A DNA stretch of 64,000 nt. It comes from Candidatus Phycorickettsia trachydisci. GTDB lineage: Bacteria > Pseudomonadota > Alphaproteobacteria > Rickettsiales > Rickettsiaceae. Under the pieces are notes generated by a model. It was not told the origin of the DNA. It did no database searches and worked only from the letters and a program-made list of their open reading frames with translations. The stretch covers positions 1,178,001-1,242,000 of the forward strand of contig NZ_CP027845.1 of the NCBI RefSeq assembly GCF_003015145.1, given 5' to 3'. This document shows, piece after piece, positions 56,534 to 64,000 of the stretch. The translations under genes and the position numbers were made by a program. Each line of letters starts with the position of its first letter. Within the stretch, counting starts at the first letter, position 1.

Positions 56534-57269
56534 GTATCATTCCTAGTATAAGTAAAGCTATAGCCCTTCTGTCGAGTTCATGCCTAGTTGCATGATCAGA
56601 TAAAAGTTTTATCTCTTCAAATAATTTTATTAGTGTATCAATATTAGCTTTGCACTTATCAAACAGATTAACCTCATCATTATTAATATTTTTCAACGTA
56701 TCTAGTTGATATTGGATTATCCTATTTAAAATCCCCTGACAATTTGTGCTAAAATTAATCCAATCAGACTTTAAGTCTAATGGCTCTATGATTCCTAAAA
56801 TCTTGTTTTCTTGCAAACCTAAGATGATTTTTTTGTATATTGCCTCTTCTTTTATTTCACTTGATAAGTGTCTTATTTTACAACACCTAGATCTTACCGT
56901 AATGGGGAGTTTATAGGGATTGCTAGAAATTAAAAATATCTTTGTATCCAAACTTGCTTCCTCTAAGAGCTTTAAGCAAGCATTTGCTCCATAAATGTTG
57001 ATTTTATCAATCTCATATATAACTGCTAATTTAAAATCTTGAGTTGATGTTTGATTAAGAAAATTTTTAAGAGCGCGTATCTGGTCTACGCTAATACGTT
57101 CATGCTCAGGACGCACTATAAATATGTTGGGGTGATATTCATCTAAATTTGCTCCCCAAGTATTAAATACGAATTGTTTGAGCTCATCATAGGCATTAGA
57201 AGGATTATTAGCGTTAATAAGAAAGGGAAGTTTTGTATCAAAGCTAGTTAATTTTTTAGCTAAACTCAT
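56514..57269 (-). CDS. holB: DNA polymerase III delta' subunit
   Basis: A 251-residue clamp-loader subunit of the AAA+ DnaX/HolB family. It lacks a Walker A, as delta' proteins do, and shows DYHPNIFIVRPE-like and ISVDQIRALKNFL segments, then YEIDKINIYGANACLKLLEE, IFLISSNPYKLPITVRSRC (the SRC region) and a C-terminal collar domain. With delta and tau/gamma it loads the sliding clamp. It is 1 bp downstream of gltX and overlaps tsaB. Confidence 0.88.
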   Translation of the reverse strand: MSLAKKLTSFDTKLPFLINANNPSNAYDELKQFVFNTWGANLDEYHPNIFIVRPEHERISVDQIRALKNFLNQTSTQDFKLAVIYEIDKINIYGANACLKLLEEASLDTKIFLISSNPYKLPITVRSRCCKIRHLSSEIKEEAIYKKIILGLQENKILGIIEPLDLKSDWINFSTNCQGILNRIIQYQLDTLKNINNDEVNLFDKCKANIDTLIKLFEEIKLLSDHATRHELDRRAIALLILGMIHEHFSN

Positions 57270-57270
57270 A

Positions 57271-58656
57271 CTATACCTTTTTATTAAGCCTTTTTAGAGC
57301 TATCTCCTTGCCAATAATACTAATAATTTCAAATACACTTGGTGATGCAGTATTACCTGAGATTAAACATCTTATAGGCTGCATCATTTTACCTAAAGAC
57401 ATATTATGCTGAGCTGCTAGTTTTTTGAACTCTTCCTGTAAAGCACTATGACTCAAGTCTGTAGCACTTTCTAATAAAGCTTTTACGTCATCAATAACCT
57501 TAGCATCTGTCTCTTGTAAAACACTTTTTGCCTCATCAGTTAAAACTATATCTTCCTCTAAAATGTAAATTTTAGCCATATCGGCTAGTTCAGTAATCAG
57601 CTTAGCTCTAGTCTTCAAGCTATCCATTCCTTGTAATAAGGATTTTTTACTTTTGTCGCTAAACATCCTTTGATCAGTGATAAGATCTACTAACCCCTGA
57701 TTATCTTTATGTTTTATATAAAAAGCATTTACACTTTTCATTTTATCAAAATCGAGCCTTGCTGCAGACTTTCCAAGATGTTCTATATCAAACTTTGAAA
57801 TTGCTTCCTCTAAAGAAATAATCTCATCACTATCATAACTCCAACCTAAACGCATTAAATACGAAACTAAAGCTTCAGGTAAATATCCCATATCCTTATA
57901 TTCAAAAGCACTCGTTGCACCATGGCGTTTAGAAAGCTTAGAGCCATCTGGGCCGTGCATTAGAGGTATATGTGCCATGGCTGGAATATCCCAGTTCATT
58001 GCCTGATATATTAACGTTTGTCTGGCTGCATTAGTGATGTGGTCGTCGCCTCTTATTATATGTGTAATACCCATATAGTGGTCATCACATACTACGCACA
58101 AATTATATAAAGCCCCCCCATCACTTCTGCTTAGGGCAAAATCTTCGATGGTGCTATTATCGAATTTAAGATCTTCATGAACTTGATCATGAATTATAGT
58201 TGTTTGATTTGGATCTACTTTAAAACGCACAACATACGGAACATCAATAGGATGATCATTTCGATCTCTCCAGGGACTGCGTAAAACAAAAGATTTTCCT
58301 TGGCTTAATGCCTGTTGCTTTCGTTCCTCTATTTCTGCAGATGTTGCAAAGCACTTATATGCCTTACCTTTTTTAAGTAGTTCGCTTATAAGATCCTCAT
58401 AAGCTTGTGTACGTTTTGACTGATATACTATCTCCTCTCCTTGTGTAAAGGGATCAAAATCAATGCCTAGCCATTTTAAACCTGCCAAAATAGCTTCTAA
58501 AGCTTCCTTGGTAGAGCGCTTTGTATCTGTATCTTCAATTCTTAAGAAAAATTTTCCACCATACCGCTTACTAAATAGGTAGTTAAAAAGCGCTGTTCTT
58601 GCGCCTCCTATATGCAAAGAACCCGTAGGAGATGGAGCAAAACGTGTGACTATCAC
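57271..58656 (-). CDS. gltX: Glutamate-tRNA ligase
   Basis: A 461-residue class I aminoacyl-tRNA synthetase. The HIGH-type motif is HIGG at residues 15-18 (APSPTGSLHIGGARTALFNY), and the KMSKS-type motif is KLSKR at 240-244. It charges tRNA(Glu); in many alphaproteobacteria without GlnRS, a GltX also mischarges tRNA(Gln) for the GatCAB amidotransferase, and two gltX copies may exist. It is the first gene of a compact gltX-holB-tsaB operon. Confidence 0.96.
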   Translation of the reverse strand: MIVTRFAPSPTGSLHIGGARTALFNYLFSKRYGGKFFLRIEDTDTKRSTKEALEAILAGLKWLGIDFDPFTQGEEIVYQSKRTQAYEDLISELLKKGKAYKCFATSAEIEERKQQALSQGKSFVLRSPWRDRNDHPIDVPYVVRFKVDPNQTTIIHDQVHEDLKFDNSTIEDFALSRSDGGALYNLCVVCDDHYMGITHIIRGDDHITNAARQTLIYQAMNWDIPAMAHIPLMHGPDGSKLSKRHGATSAFEYKDMGYLPEALVSYLMRLGWSYDSDEIISLEEAISKFDIEHLGKSAARLDFDKMKSVNAFYIKHKDNQGLVDLITDQRMFSDKSKKSLLQGMDSLKTRAKLITELADMAKIYILEEDIVLTDEAKSVLQETDAKVIDDVKALLESATDLSHSALQEEFKKLAAQHNMSLGKMMQPIRCLISGNTASPSVFEIISIIGKEIALKRLNKKV

Positions 58657-58955
58657 AAATAATTCATTAAATCATTTTTATATCAGTTTATGCGAATGAG
58701 CATTAAAGGTAAAAGTAATGTTATATCCTTGTATAATGCTTTTCTGAATCAGCATTTAAGCGTTCTTTAATCACATTAACAGGTACCCATAGGTAGTATA
58801 ACAAAAAAAGTGATCAACTAAATTTAGCCACTAGCTAAGATAAAAGCCATATATTATGCGTTTTACAGCGTTTTATATATTACGGCTAACTTAATTGAGT
58901 AACTTTTTTTTGATATTCTAACCGCATAACCAGAATAACTTATGATTTTTAGGAT
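58657..58955. other. Divergent intergenic region
   Basis: A 299-bp gap between gltX (leftward) and the small gene at 58956 (rightward). It should contain promoters for both directions. It is AT-rich and I see no strong hairpin or coding sequence. Confidence 0.3.
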
Positions 58956-59327
58956 ATGACATTTGTACTAAAACCTCAAGCACCTTTTGAAAGATTGAAA
59001 ATGGCAAATGATTGCCCAGAAGTAGCTCTGAATAGAGGAATCATCTTGCAAGCAATTATTGATGCATCCAATACAGGAGGAGGGCTTGGAAGTAAAAAAA
59101 TTGCCCGCACAGCTCATAATTGGCTCTTTGGAAAAAGCGAAGGGTTTAAACAAACTTGTATTAATGCAGAGCTTGAACCAAATTTTGTGGTTACAATTGC
59201 TAAGCAAATGATTGATTTACATAATGCGTCTGAAAAATCTGCAGTATTCTCAACAAAATACGAAGAGAGAAAGAAAAAAGATGCAGAAGGAAGATTTTCA
59301 AAGGCTAGAAATATCGCCATAGGCTAA
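58956..59327 (+). CDS. Hypothetical protein
   Basis: A 123-residue, mostly helical protein (MTFVLKPQAPFERLKMANDC, then SKKIARTAHNWLFGKSEGFK). Composition and codon use fit the backbone rather than the accessory region, and the residues HNWLFG and TCINAELEPNFV suggest a folded small domain, but I do not recognise the family. Its 3' end overlaps that of the convergent gene by 23 bp. Confidence 0.65.
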   Translation: MTFVLKPQAPFERLKMANDCPEVALNRGIILQAIIDASNTGGGLGSKKIARTAHNWLFGKSEGFKQTCINAELEPNFVVTIAKQMIDLHNASEKSAVFSTKYEERKKKDAEGRFSKARNIAIG

Positions 59328-60186
59328 AAAACACTCCTCGATAAAGTGATATACGCAATTTTGGAGTTGTATAATTAAATAGCCCAATTTGCCAACTAAA
59401 ACCCTGATCGTAATTATCCTTAATTACTGAAGCAAGTTGTTTAGAGTTTGCTCTATACACTTTAATTGGATTTTTTTTATCTATATCAGTAAAATTTTGC
59501 ATCATAAATAAAAATCCATTATTAAACTTTACTCCACTTGAAATTCCAAAGCTGTATTTTACCCCCCAAGGTCCTTGGGTAATACCAAATTCCATTTGAG
59601 ATATATTTGTACGCTTTTTATAATGAACATATTTTTCTGAAATAATTTTCGCACCTGGCTGTGGTTTTGAATAGTGGGTCAAAATTATATGAGGTGAAAT
59701 TATAAAAAGACGCTCTGTTTTCTTTTTGCGCCATTTTAGAAATTGAAACTGGCTAAATATCTTTGCTTCGATGGGTCTTTCTCTCCTATTATTAAGCAAC
59801 TTATTTTCTTTTAAAAGCGCTTGAATTCCAAGGCTCATATTTTCTCTAACACTCTGCTCAATCGTACTAATGATAATTTTTTCCTCTTTTGAATCTGGTA
59901 TTGTATTTTCTATTTCTTTTAACTTTTTGATTGCTTTATAAATCTTATTTTGTTTATGAATTTTTTGTTGCTTTGTCAAGTATGTTGTATTGCCAACTTT
60001 AAGTAATTTATCTTCAAGCAAGATTATTGCTTTTTGAATATTAATCTTATTATCTAAAAGTATGTGCATTCTTTTAGAAGGTTTAGAGATTTGTCCTTGT
60101 ATAATCATCTGAGTTTTTCCCTCAGGAGGAAGGGCTGCAAGACATTTAGTACAAATAATTAAAGCTATTAGTAGCTTTTTTCTCAT
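59305..60186 (-). CDS. Hypothetical exported protein
   Basis: A 293-residue protein with a signal peptide (MRKKLLIALIICTKCLAALP; the LAAL/C context also allows weak lipoprotein processing, less likely). A Lys-rich helical part at residues 45-130 is followed by alternating beta-like sequence (GPWGVKYSFGISSGVKFNNG, QIGLFNYTTPKLRISLYRGV) ending in Trp-Arg-Tyr-Phe, which resembles the end of an outer-membrane beta-barrel. It starts directly after the ccmB stop, in the same operon. Confidence 0.7.
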   Translation of the reverse strand: MRKKLLIALIICTKCLAALPPEGKTQMIIQGQISKPSKRMHILLDNKINIQKAIILLEDKLLKVGNTTYLTKQQKIHKQNKIYKAIKKLKEIENTIPDSKEEKIIISTIEQSVRENMSLGIQALLKENKLLNNRRERPIEAKIFSQFQFLKWRKKKTERLFIISPHIILTHYSKPQPGAKIISEKYVHYKKRTNISQMEFGITQGPWGVKYSFGISSGVKFNNGFLFMMQNFTDIDKKNPIKVYRANSKQLASVIKDNYDQGFSWQIGLFNYTTPKLRISLYRGVFFSLWRYF

Positions 60187-60807
60187 TTAAGCCCTGCGAA
60201 TCAGATGATTCGTAAGACCTACAATGACTGTCAGATTTAGCACTACTACTCCAAGAATAATGTATATCAAACTACCTTGAGGATTATGATACAAAAACCC
60301 ACAAAGCACCATATTTAAAATCAAAAAAGCAGGCATCAAGATTGAGAATATACTTAAACGCTTTATTGCCAATACTAAAGCAAGACTTGATGTTTGGAGA
60401 CAAAGCGCTAAACCACAAAATAATAAAATTAAAGCACCGGGTAGCTTAAGAGCAAAAAATAAAATTATGATTGCTGCATATAGTACTAAAGCAATTAAAG
60501 GAAATAAAAATAGACTAATTAGCTTTGCAAATAAAATAGTATACCTGCTGTAAGTAATGAGAATAAAATCCATACTACCATCGTTAAGGTCTTTGCTAAC
60601 AATATTGAGATAAATAATTGTAAGTATTGAAGGAAAAAAGACAATAACAAATAATGGTGCACATAGATAGTGCATATTTTTCCCCAAGATAATTGGGGTT
60701 GCAAAGTTACATATTAAAAATATCCAAAATAGTTTACTGAGGATTTGGTGCGTTTTTATTAAAACTTTACTCTCATACTTTAAAAGCATTAAAAATTTAT
60801 TTAACAT
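60187..60807 (-). CDS. ccmB: Haem exporter permease CcmB
   Basis: A 206-residue protein with six predicted membrane segments, matching the CcmB length and pattern (DLNDGSMDFILITYS after the second segment; LCLQTSSLALVLAIKRL; final GLTNHLIRRA). CcmB works with CcmA (ATPase), CcmC and CcmD in cytochrome c maturation system I, releasing haem-loaded CcmE. Its start overlaps ccmA by 11 bp. Confidence 0.85.
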   Translation of the reverse strand: MLNKFLMLLKYESKVLIKTHQILSKLFWIFLICNFATPIILGKNMHYLCAPLFVIVFFPSILTIIYLNIVSKDLNDGSMDFILITYSRYTILFAKLISLFLFPLIALVLYAAIIILFFALKLPGALILLFCGLALCLQTSSLALVLAIKRLSIFSILMPAFLILNMVLCGFLYHNPQGSLIYIILGVVVLNLTVIVGLTNHLIRRA

Positions 60808-61402
60808 AATCTAGAAGGTTTAACGTTTGGTAATCTTCTTTCGCGTCACTGGTTGTAGAAATAATAATTCCGCCACTAGATGCTTTAATATTTATGAGAT
60901 TACTCAATAATTTACGGTCTTGCTCATCTAAATCTGTATCTAGCTCATCCAAAAGCCATATTTGAGCTTTACTCAGCATCAATCTTGCAATTGCCACTTT
61001 TTTACATGTATTAAAGGAAAGCAGCTTACAGTCTTCTTCTAAAATATCTTGCAGACCTAAGTAAATAATTGCAGCCTGCAAGCCTTCTCTTGCCTCTAAA
61101 CTATCTGCCCAAAAAGATAGATTGTCCCATATTGATAAATTCTGTTTAATTCCCAATTTATGGCCGATATAATGCAAGGGTTTTAACTTGAAGTCAGCTA
61201 GATTTTTGCCTTTGAAAGTAATCTCTCCACTCGATGGTTTACTAAGTCCAGCTATTGCTCTTAAGACGGAAGTTTTAACAATACCATTTGCTCCTGATAA
61301 ATATAAAATAGCTCCAGAAGAAGAACAAAATGAAAGATCATAAATTAAACGATTGCCAGGGTTTTTAGGGTCATCTACAGTGAGATTTTGGCAACTAAAC
61401 AT
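60797..61402 (-). CDS. ccmA: CcmA, haem-exporter ATPase subunit with degenerate ATPase motifs
   Basis: A 201-residue ABC ATPase, recognised by length, gene order with ccmB, and the Walker A-like region GANGIVKTS (37-45). However, the invariant Gly before the Walker Lys is Val42 (GTT codon), the signature is LSFNT (128-132) in place of LSxGQ, Pro after Walker B is Leu154 (LLDELDTDLD), and the switch His is missing in ISTTSDAKE. Since CcmA hydrolysis is needed to release haem-loaded CcmE, this protein may be inactive or in early decay; the reading frame itself is intact. Confidence 0.85.
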   Translation of the reverse strand: MFSCQNLTVDDPKNPGNRLIYDLSFCSSSGAILYLSGANGIVKTSVLRAIAGLSKPSSGEITFKGKNLADFKLKPLHYIGHKLGIKQNLSIWDNLSFWADSLEAREGLQAAIIYLGLQDILEEDCKLLSFNTCKKVAIARLMLSKAQIWLLDELDTDLDEQDRKLLSNLINIKASSGGIIISTTSDAKEDYQTLNLLDYVK

Positions 61403-61487
61403 AATGATCTAGAGGGAAAAGCGTTTAATTTATCAGAGATTAATTACAATACACTTAAAATAGTAAGAAATTATTCAAGGATTTCAA

Positions 61488-64000
61488 ATGAAAAGTTTCA
61501 ATAGCTTCAATATTCTAAAAACCCTCAAATTCCAGGAAAAAGAATATCAATATTTCAGCCTGCCTTCTTTGCAGCATCATACAGGCTTTGCAGTACAAAA
61601 ACTACCATATTGTTTAAAAATTCTTCTCGAAAACGTTTTGCGTTATGAAGATGGTAACATAAATAGCTATGACACAGTTAAAGAATTTGTTAGTTGGCTT
61701 TTTGAGGGTAAAAATTTAAAAGGCGAAATAGGATTTATGCCCGCGCGCGTTTTAATGCAGGATTTCACTGGCGTTGCAGCAGTTGTAGACTTGGCAGCAA
61801 TGCGCTCTGCGATAAAAGATTTAGGATATAACCCAAAAGTAATTAACCCATTAATCGAAGTAGACTTAGTAGTGGATCATTCCATTCAAGTAGATCATTA
61901 TGGCAGACCTGATGCTGCGGATAAAAATTTCAATCTTGAAATGGAAAGAAATCAAGAGAGATACGAATTACTTCGCTGGGCTGCGAAAAATTTTGATAAC
62001 TTTAGAGTTGTTCCTCCAGGAAATGGTATATGTCATCAAATAAACATCGAATACCTTTCTAAGATTGTTAAACATAAAGGGGGGATTATATATCCTGATA
62101 CACTAGTTGGCACAGATAGTCATACTACTATGGCAGGAGGTATTGGTGTTCTTGGTTGGGGAGTTGGTGGAATAGAAGCCGAATCTGCTATGCTTGCTCA
62201 GCCACTTCCAATGCTTATCCCTGAAGTCATAGGCGTTTACTTAGAAGGAGAGCTTCCAGAAGTTGCAAATGCTACAGATTTAGTCTTAAGTCTTACCCAA
62301 ATGCTACGCAAACTAAATGTTGTGGGTAAATTAGTTGAGTTCTATGGCCCAGGCTTAAGTAATTTAACTGTTGCTGACCGTACAACAATTTCAAATATGT
62401 CTCCAGAATATGGAGCAACATGCGGATATTTCCCTGTTGATGAGGCAACATTGGAATATTTACGCTTAACTAATAAAAGCGATGCTGAGGTCCAGCTAGT
62501 TAAGTCTTACATGCAGGCTCAAGGTATGTGGCATAATCCAAATGATGAAGCAATTTATACTCAAAAAGTTAATTTTGATCTTTCTACTGTTACAACAAGC
62601 CTTGCTGGTCCAAAAAGACCTCAAGATAGAGTGAAATTATCAAGTGTGCGCAGTAATTTCTTAGAAAATGTTACTAAAGATGTGCAAGATAAGTTTCCAG
62701 TTAAAGGGGGCTATTCATTATCAAACGGTGATGTAGTAATTGCTGCCATTACAAGTTGTACTAATACGTCTAACCCTTATGCTATGATTGGTGCTGGTTT
62801 GATAGCTAAAAAAATAGTAGAAAAAGGATTGACGTTAAAGCCATGGGTTAAAACATCTTTTGCACCAGGATCTAAAGTTGTATCTGAATACTTAAAACAT
62901 GCAGGACTTAATAAATATCTAGATAAAATAGGATTCAATTTAGTTGGATACGGTTGTACAACTTGTATCGGTAACTCTGGACCATTGCTTCCAGAAATAG
63001 AAGAGGTCATCACCGCCAATAACTTGCAAGTTGCATCTGTACTATCTGGTAATAGGAACTTTGAAGGTAGGGTTCATCCTCTTGTAAAAGCAAACTATCT
63101 TACATCACCTATTTTAGTTGTTGCATACGCCCTAGCTGGTACGATGAATTGCGATATACATAAAGACGTACTAGGTATAGATAAAAATGGCAGAGAAGTT
63201 TATTTGAAAGATATTTGGCCTCACAAAAAAGAGATTCAAGAACATATCAAAAAGTCTTTACTTCCAGAGTTTTTTGCTAAGAGCTACAGTAAAGTGTTAA
63301 TTGGCTCAGATAAATGGGAAGCCATTAAAGTGAATGAATCAAAAATTTATGACTGGCATTCAAGCACTTATATCAATAAGCCACCATATTTTGACGGGAT
63401 ATCTCTTGAGCCTAAAACTTTTAAAGAAGTTAAAGATGCAAAAATTCTAGCAGTATTTGGAGATTCAGTTACAACAGATCACATCTCACCCGCTGGTAAT
63501 ATATCCAAAACAAGTCCTGCTGCAAAATATCTTTTAGAAAATGGTGTAGATTATAAGGACTTCAATTCATATGGAGCAAGAAGAGGGAACCATGAAGTTA
63601 TGATGCGTGGAACTTTTGCGAATATCAGAATTAAAAATGAGCTATGCCCTGGTACAGAAGGTGGGGTTACGAAATCTTTAGATGACAGCATTAAAAGCAT
63701 TTACGAAGTTGCTATGGAATATCAAGCAAAAAGCACTCCTTTAGTAATTTTTGCAGGTAAAGAATATGGTACAGGATCTTCAAGAGATTGGGCTGCAAAG
63801 GGTCCTGCTTTGTTAGGCGTGCGAGCAATCGTTGCAGAGAGTTTTGAAAGAATTCATAGATCCAACTTGGTTGGTATGGGAATCTTACCGCTGAAGTTCT
63901 TGAATAATAAAACTAGACTAGATCTCAAATTATCTGGAAAAGAAGTTATAGATATTCAACTACATGAACTAAAACCTTTTGCAAAAGCTTTATGTATAAT
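61488..64000 (+). CDS. acnA: Aconitate hydratase, right end outside the window
   Basis: Open from the ATG at 61488 to the window edge (837 codons seen; family length is about 890). It interconverts citrate and isocitrate in the TCA cycle. The three cluster-ligating cysteines are Cys424 (ITSCTNTSNPY), Cys490 and Cys493 (GCTTCIGNSGP), at the spacing of AcnA/IRP1-type enzymes. The swivel domain (SVTTDHISPAGN, GARRGNHEVMMRGTFANIR) is present. It diverges from ccmA, with 85 bp between the starts. Confidence 0.96.
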   Translation, partial: MKSFNSFNILKTLKFQEKEYQYFSLPSLQHHTGFAVQKLPYCLKILLENVLRYEDGNINSYDTVKEFVSWLFEGKNLKGEIGFMPARVLMQDFTGVAAVVDLAAMRSAIKDLGYNPKVINPLIEVDLVVDHSIQVDHYGRPDAADKNFNLEMERNQERYELLRWAAKNFDNFRVVPPGNGICHQINIEYLSKIVKHKGGIIYPDTLVGTDSHTTMAGGIGVLGWGVGGIEAESAMLAQPLPMLIPEVIGVYLEGELPEVANATDLVLSLTQMLRKLNVVGKLVEFYGPGLSNLTVADRTTISNMSPEYGATCGYFPVDEATLEYLRLTNKSDAEVQLVKSYMQAQGMWHNPNDEAIYTQKVNFDLSTVTTSLAGPKRPQDRVKLSSVRSNFLENVTKDVQDKFPVKGGYSLSNGDVVIAAITSCTNTSNPYAMIGAGLIAKKIVEKGLTLKPWVKTSFAPGSKVVSEYLKHAGLNKYLDKIGFNLVGYGCTTCIGNSGPLLPEIEEVITANNLQVASVLSGNRNFEGRVHPLVKANYLTSPILVVAYALAGTMNCDIHKDVLGIDKNGREVYLKDIWPHKKEIQEHIKKSLLPEFFAKSYSKVLIGSDKWEAIKVNESKIYDWHSSTYINKPPYFDGISLEPKTFKEVKDAKILAVFGDSVTTDHISPAGNISKTSPAAKYLLENGVDYKDFNSYGARRGNHEVMMRGTFANIRIKNELCPGTEGGVTKSLDDSIKSIYEVAMEYQAKSTPLVIFAGKEYGTGSSRDWAAKGPALLGVRAIVAESFERIHRSNLVGMGILPLKFLNNKTRLDLKLSGKEVIDIQLHELKPFAKALCI

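Noticed and set aside
1-64000. Stop-codon reassignment as an explanation for the interrupted genes
   Set aside because: TGA, TAA and TAG all occur as interrupting codons, and the intact genes use all three normally as ends.
1-64000. CRISPR arrays, tRNA and rRNA genes
   Set aside because: I looked for evenly spaced short repeats and for tRNA T-arm patterns and found none that held up.

Overview
The window is AT-rich DNA, most likely from an obligate intracellular alphaproteobacterium of the Rickettsiales type (possibly an amoeba or protist symbiont). The evidence is a sparse housekeeping backbone (a LolC/E permease, gltX-holB-tsaB, ccmAB, acnA) next to a very large accessory region full of ankyrin and TPR effector-like genes, toxin-antitoxin remnants and decaying transposons. 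The assignment rests on gene content only; no rRNA or tRNA gene is visible.

Layout. 1-2250: unknown gene, Fic remnant, lolC. 2292-4665: two minus-strand toxin-antitoxin pairs and a serine resolvase. 4862-14778: two unknown genes, then a giant multidomain effector-like gene (P-loop, Gly-rich blocks, hydrophobic hairpin, Ulp-like protease signature, ankyrins) cut by one in-frame stop. 15011-20950: AAA/DUF4143 ATPase, antitoxin remnant, an ankyrin gene followed by an OTT_1508-like deaminase (also split by one in-frame stop), and a truncated VapC.

20952-34194 reads as one 13.2-kb Tn3-family transposon bounded by 68-bp inverted repeats, GGGTTCAGGGGTGCAAAGG outermost. It carries tnpA, tnpR, an ankyrin gene, and a polymorphic toxin (GTA-type TIM barrel, filamentous-haemagglutinin-like region, AHH nuclease) with two tandem immunity-like paralogues. 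An IS110-group element has inserted inside its left terminal repeat, and its 5' non-coding part folds like a bridge RNA whose guide segments match that repeat.

34304-43800 holds a second transposon family with 112-bp inverted repeats: a 1.8-kb element carrying only an ATPase, and a 6.4-kb Tn4430-like element with a tyrosine recombinase (TnpI-like), its recombination site, tnpA, and a second ankyrin + OTT_1508-like deaminase pair. Between them lie a ProQ/FinO gene and two small genes. 43801-51613 contains remnants of the first transposon family, two large TPR proteins, a YwqK-like/DUF1963 pair and an IS481 remnant. 51750-55641 has a large ankyrin gene, an IS3 orfA remnant and a small membrane protein.

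55862-64000 is the conserved backbone: tsaB, holB, gltX, two unknown genes, ccmB, a ccmA with degenerate ATPase motifs, and acnA running off the right edge.

Two themes run through the accessory part. First, effector or toxin cassettes (ankyrin + deaminase, toxin + immunity, ATPase) ride in the passenger slots of Tn3-family elements. Second, many genes are freshly broken by one in-frame stop or one frameshift, using all three stop codons.
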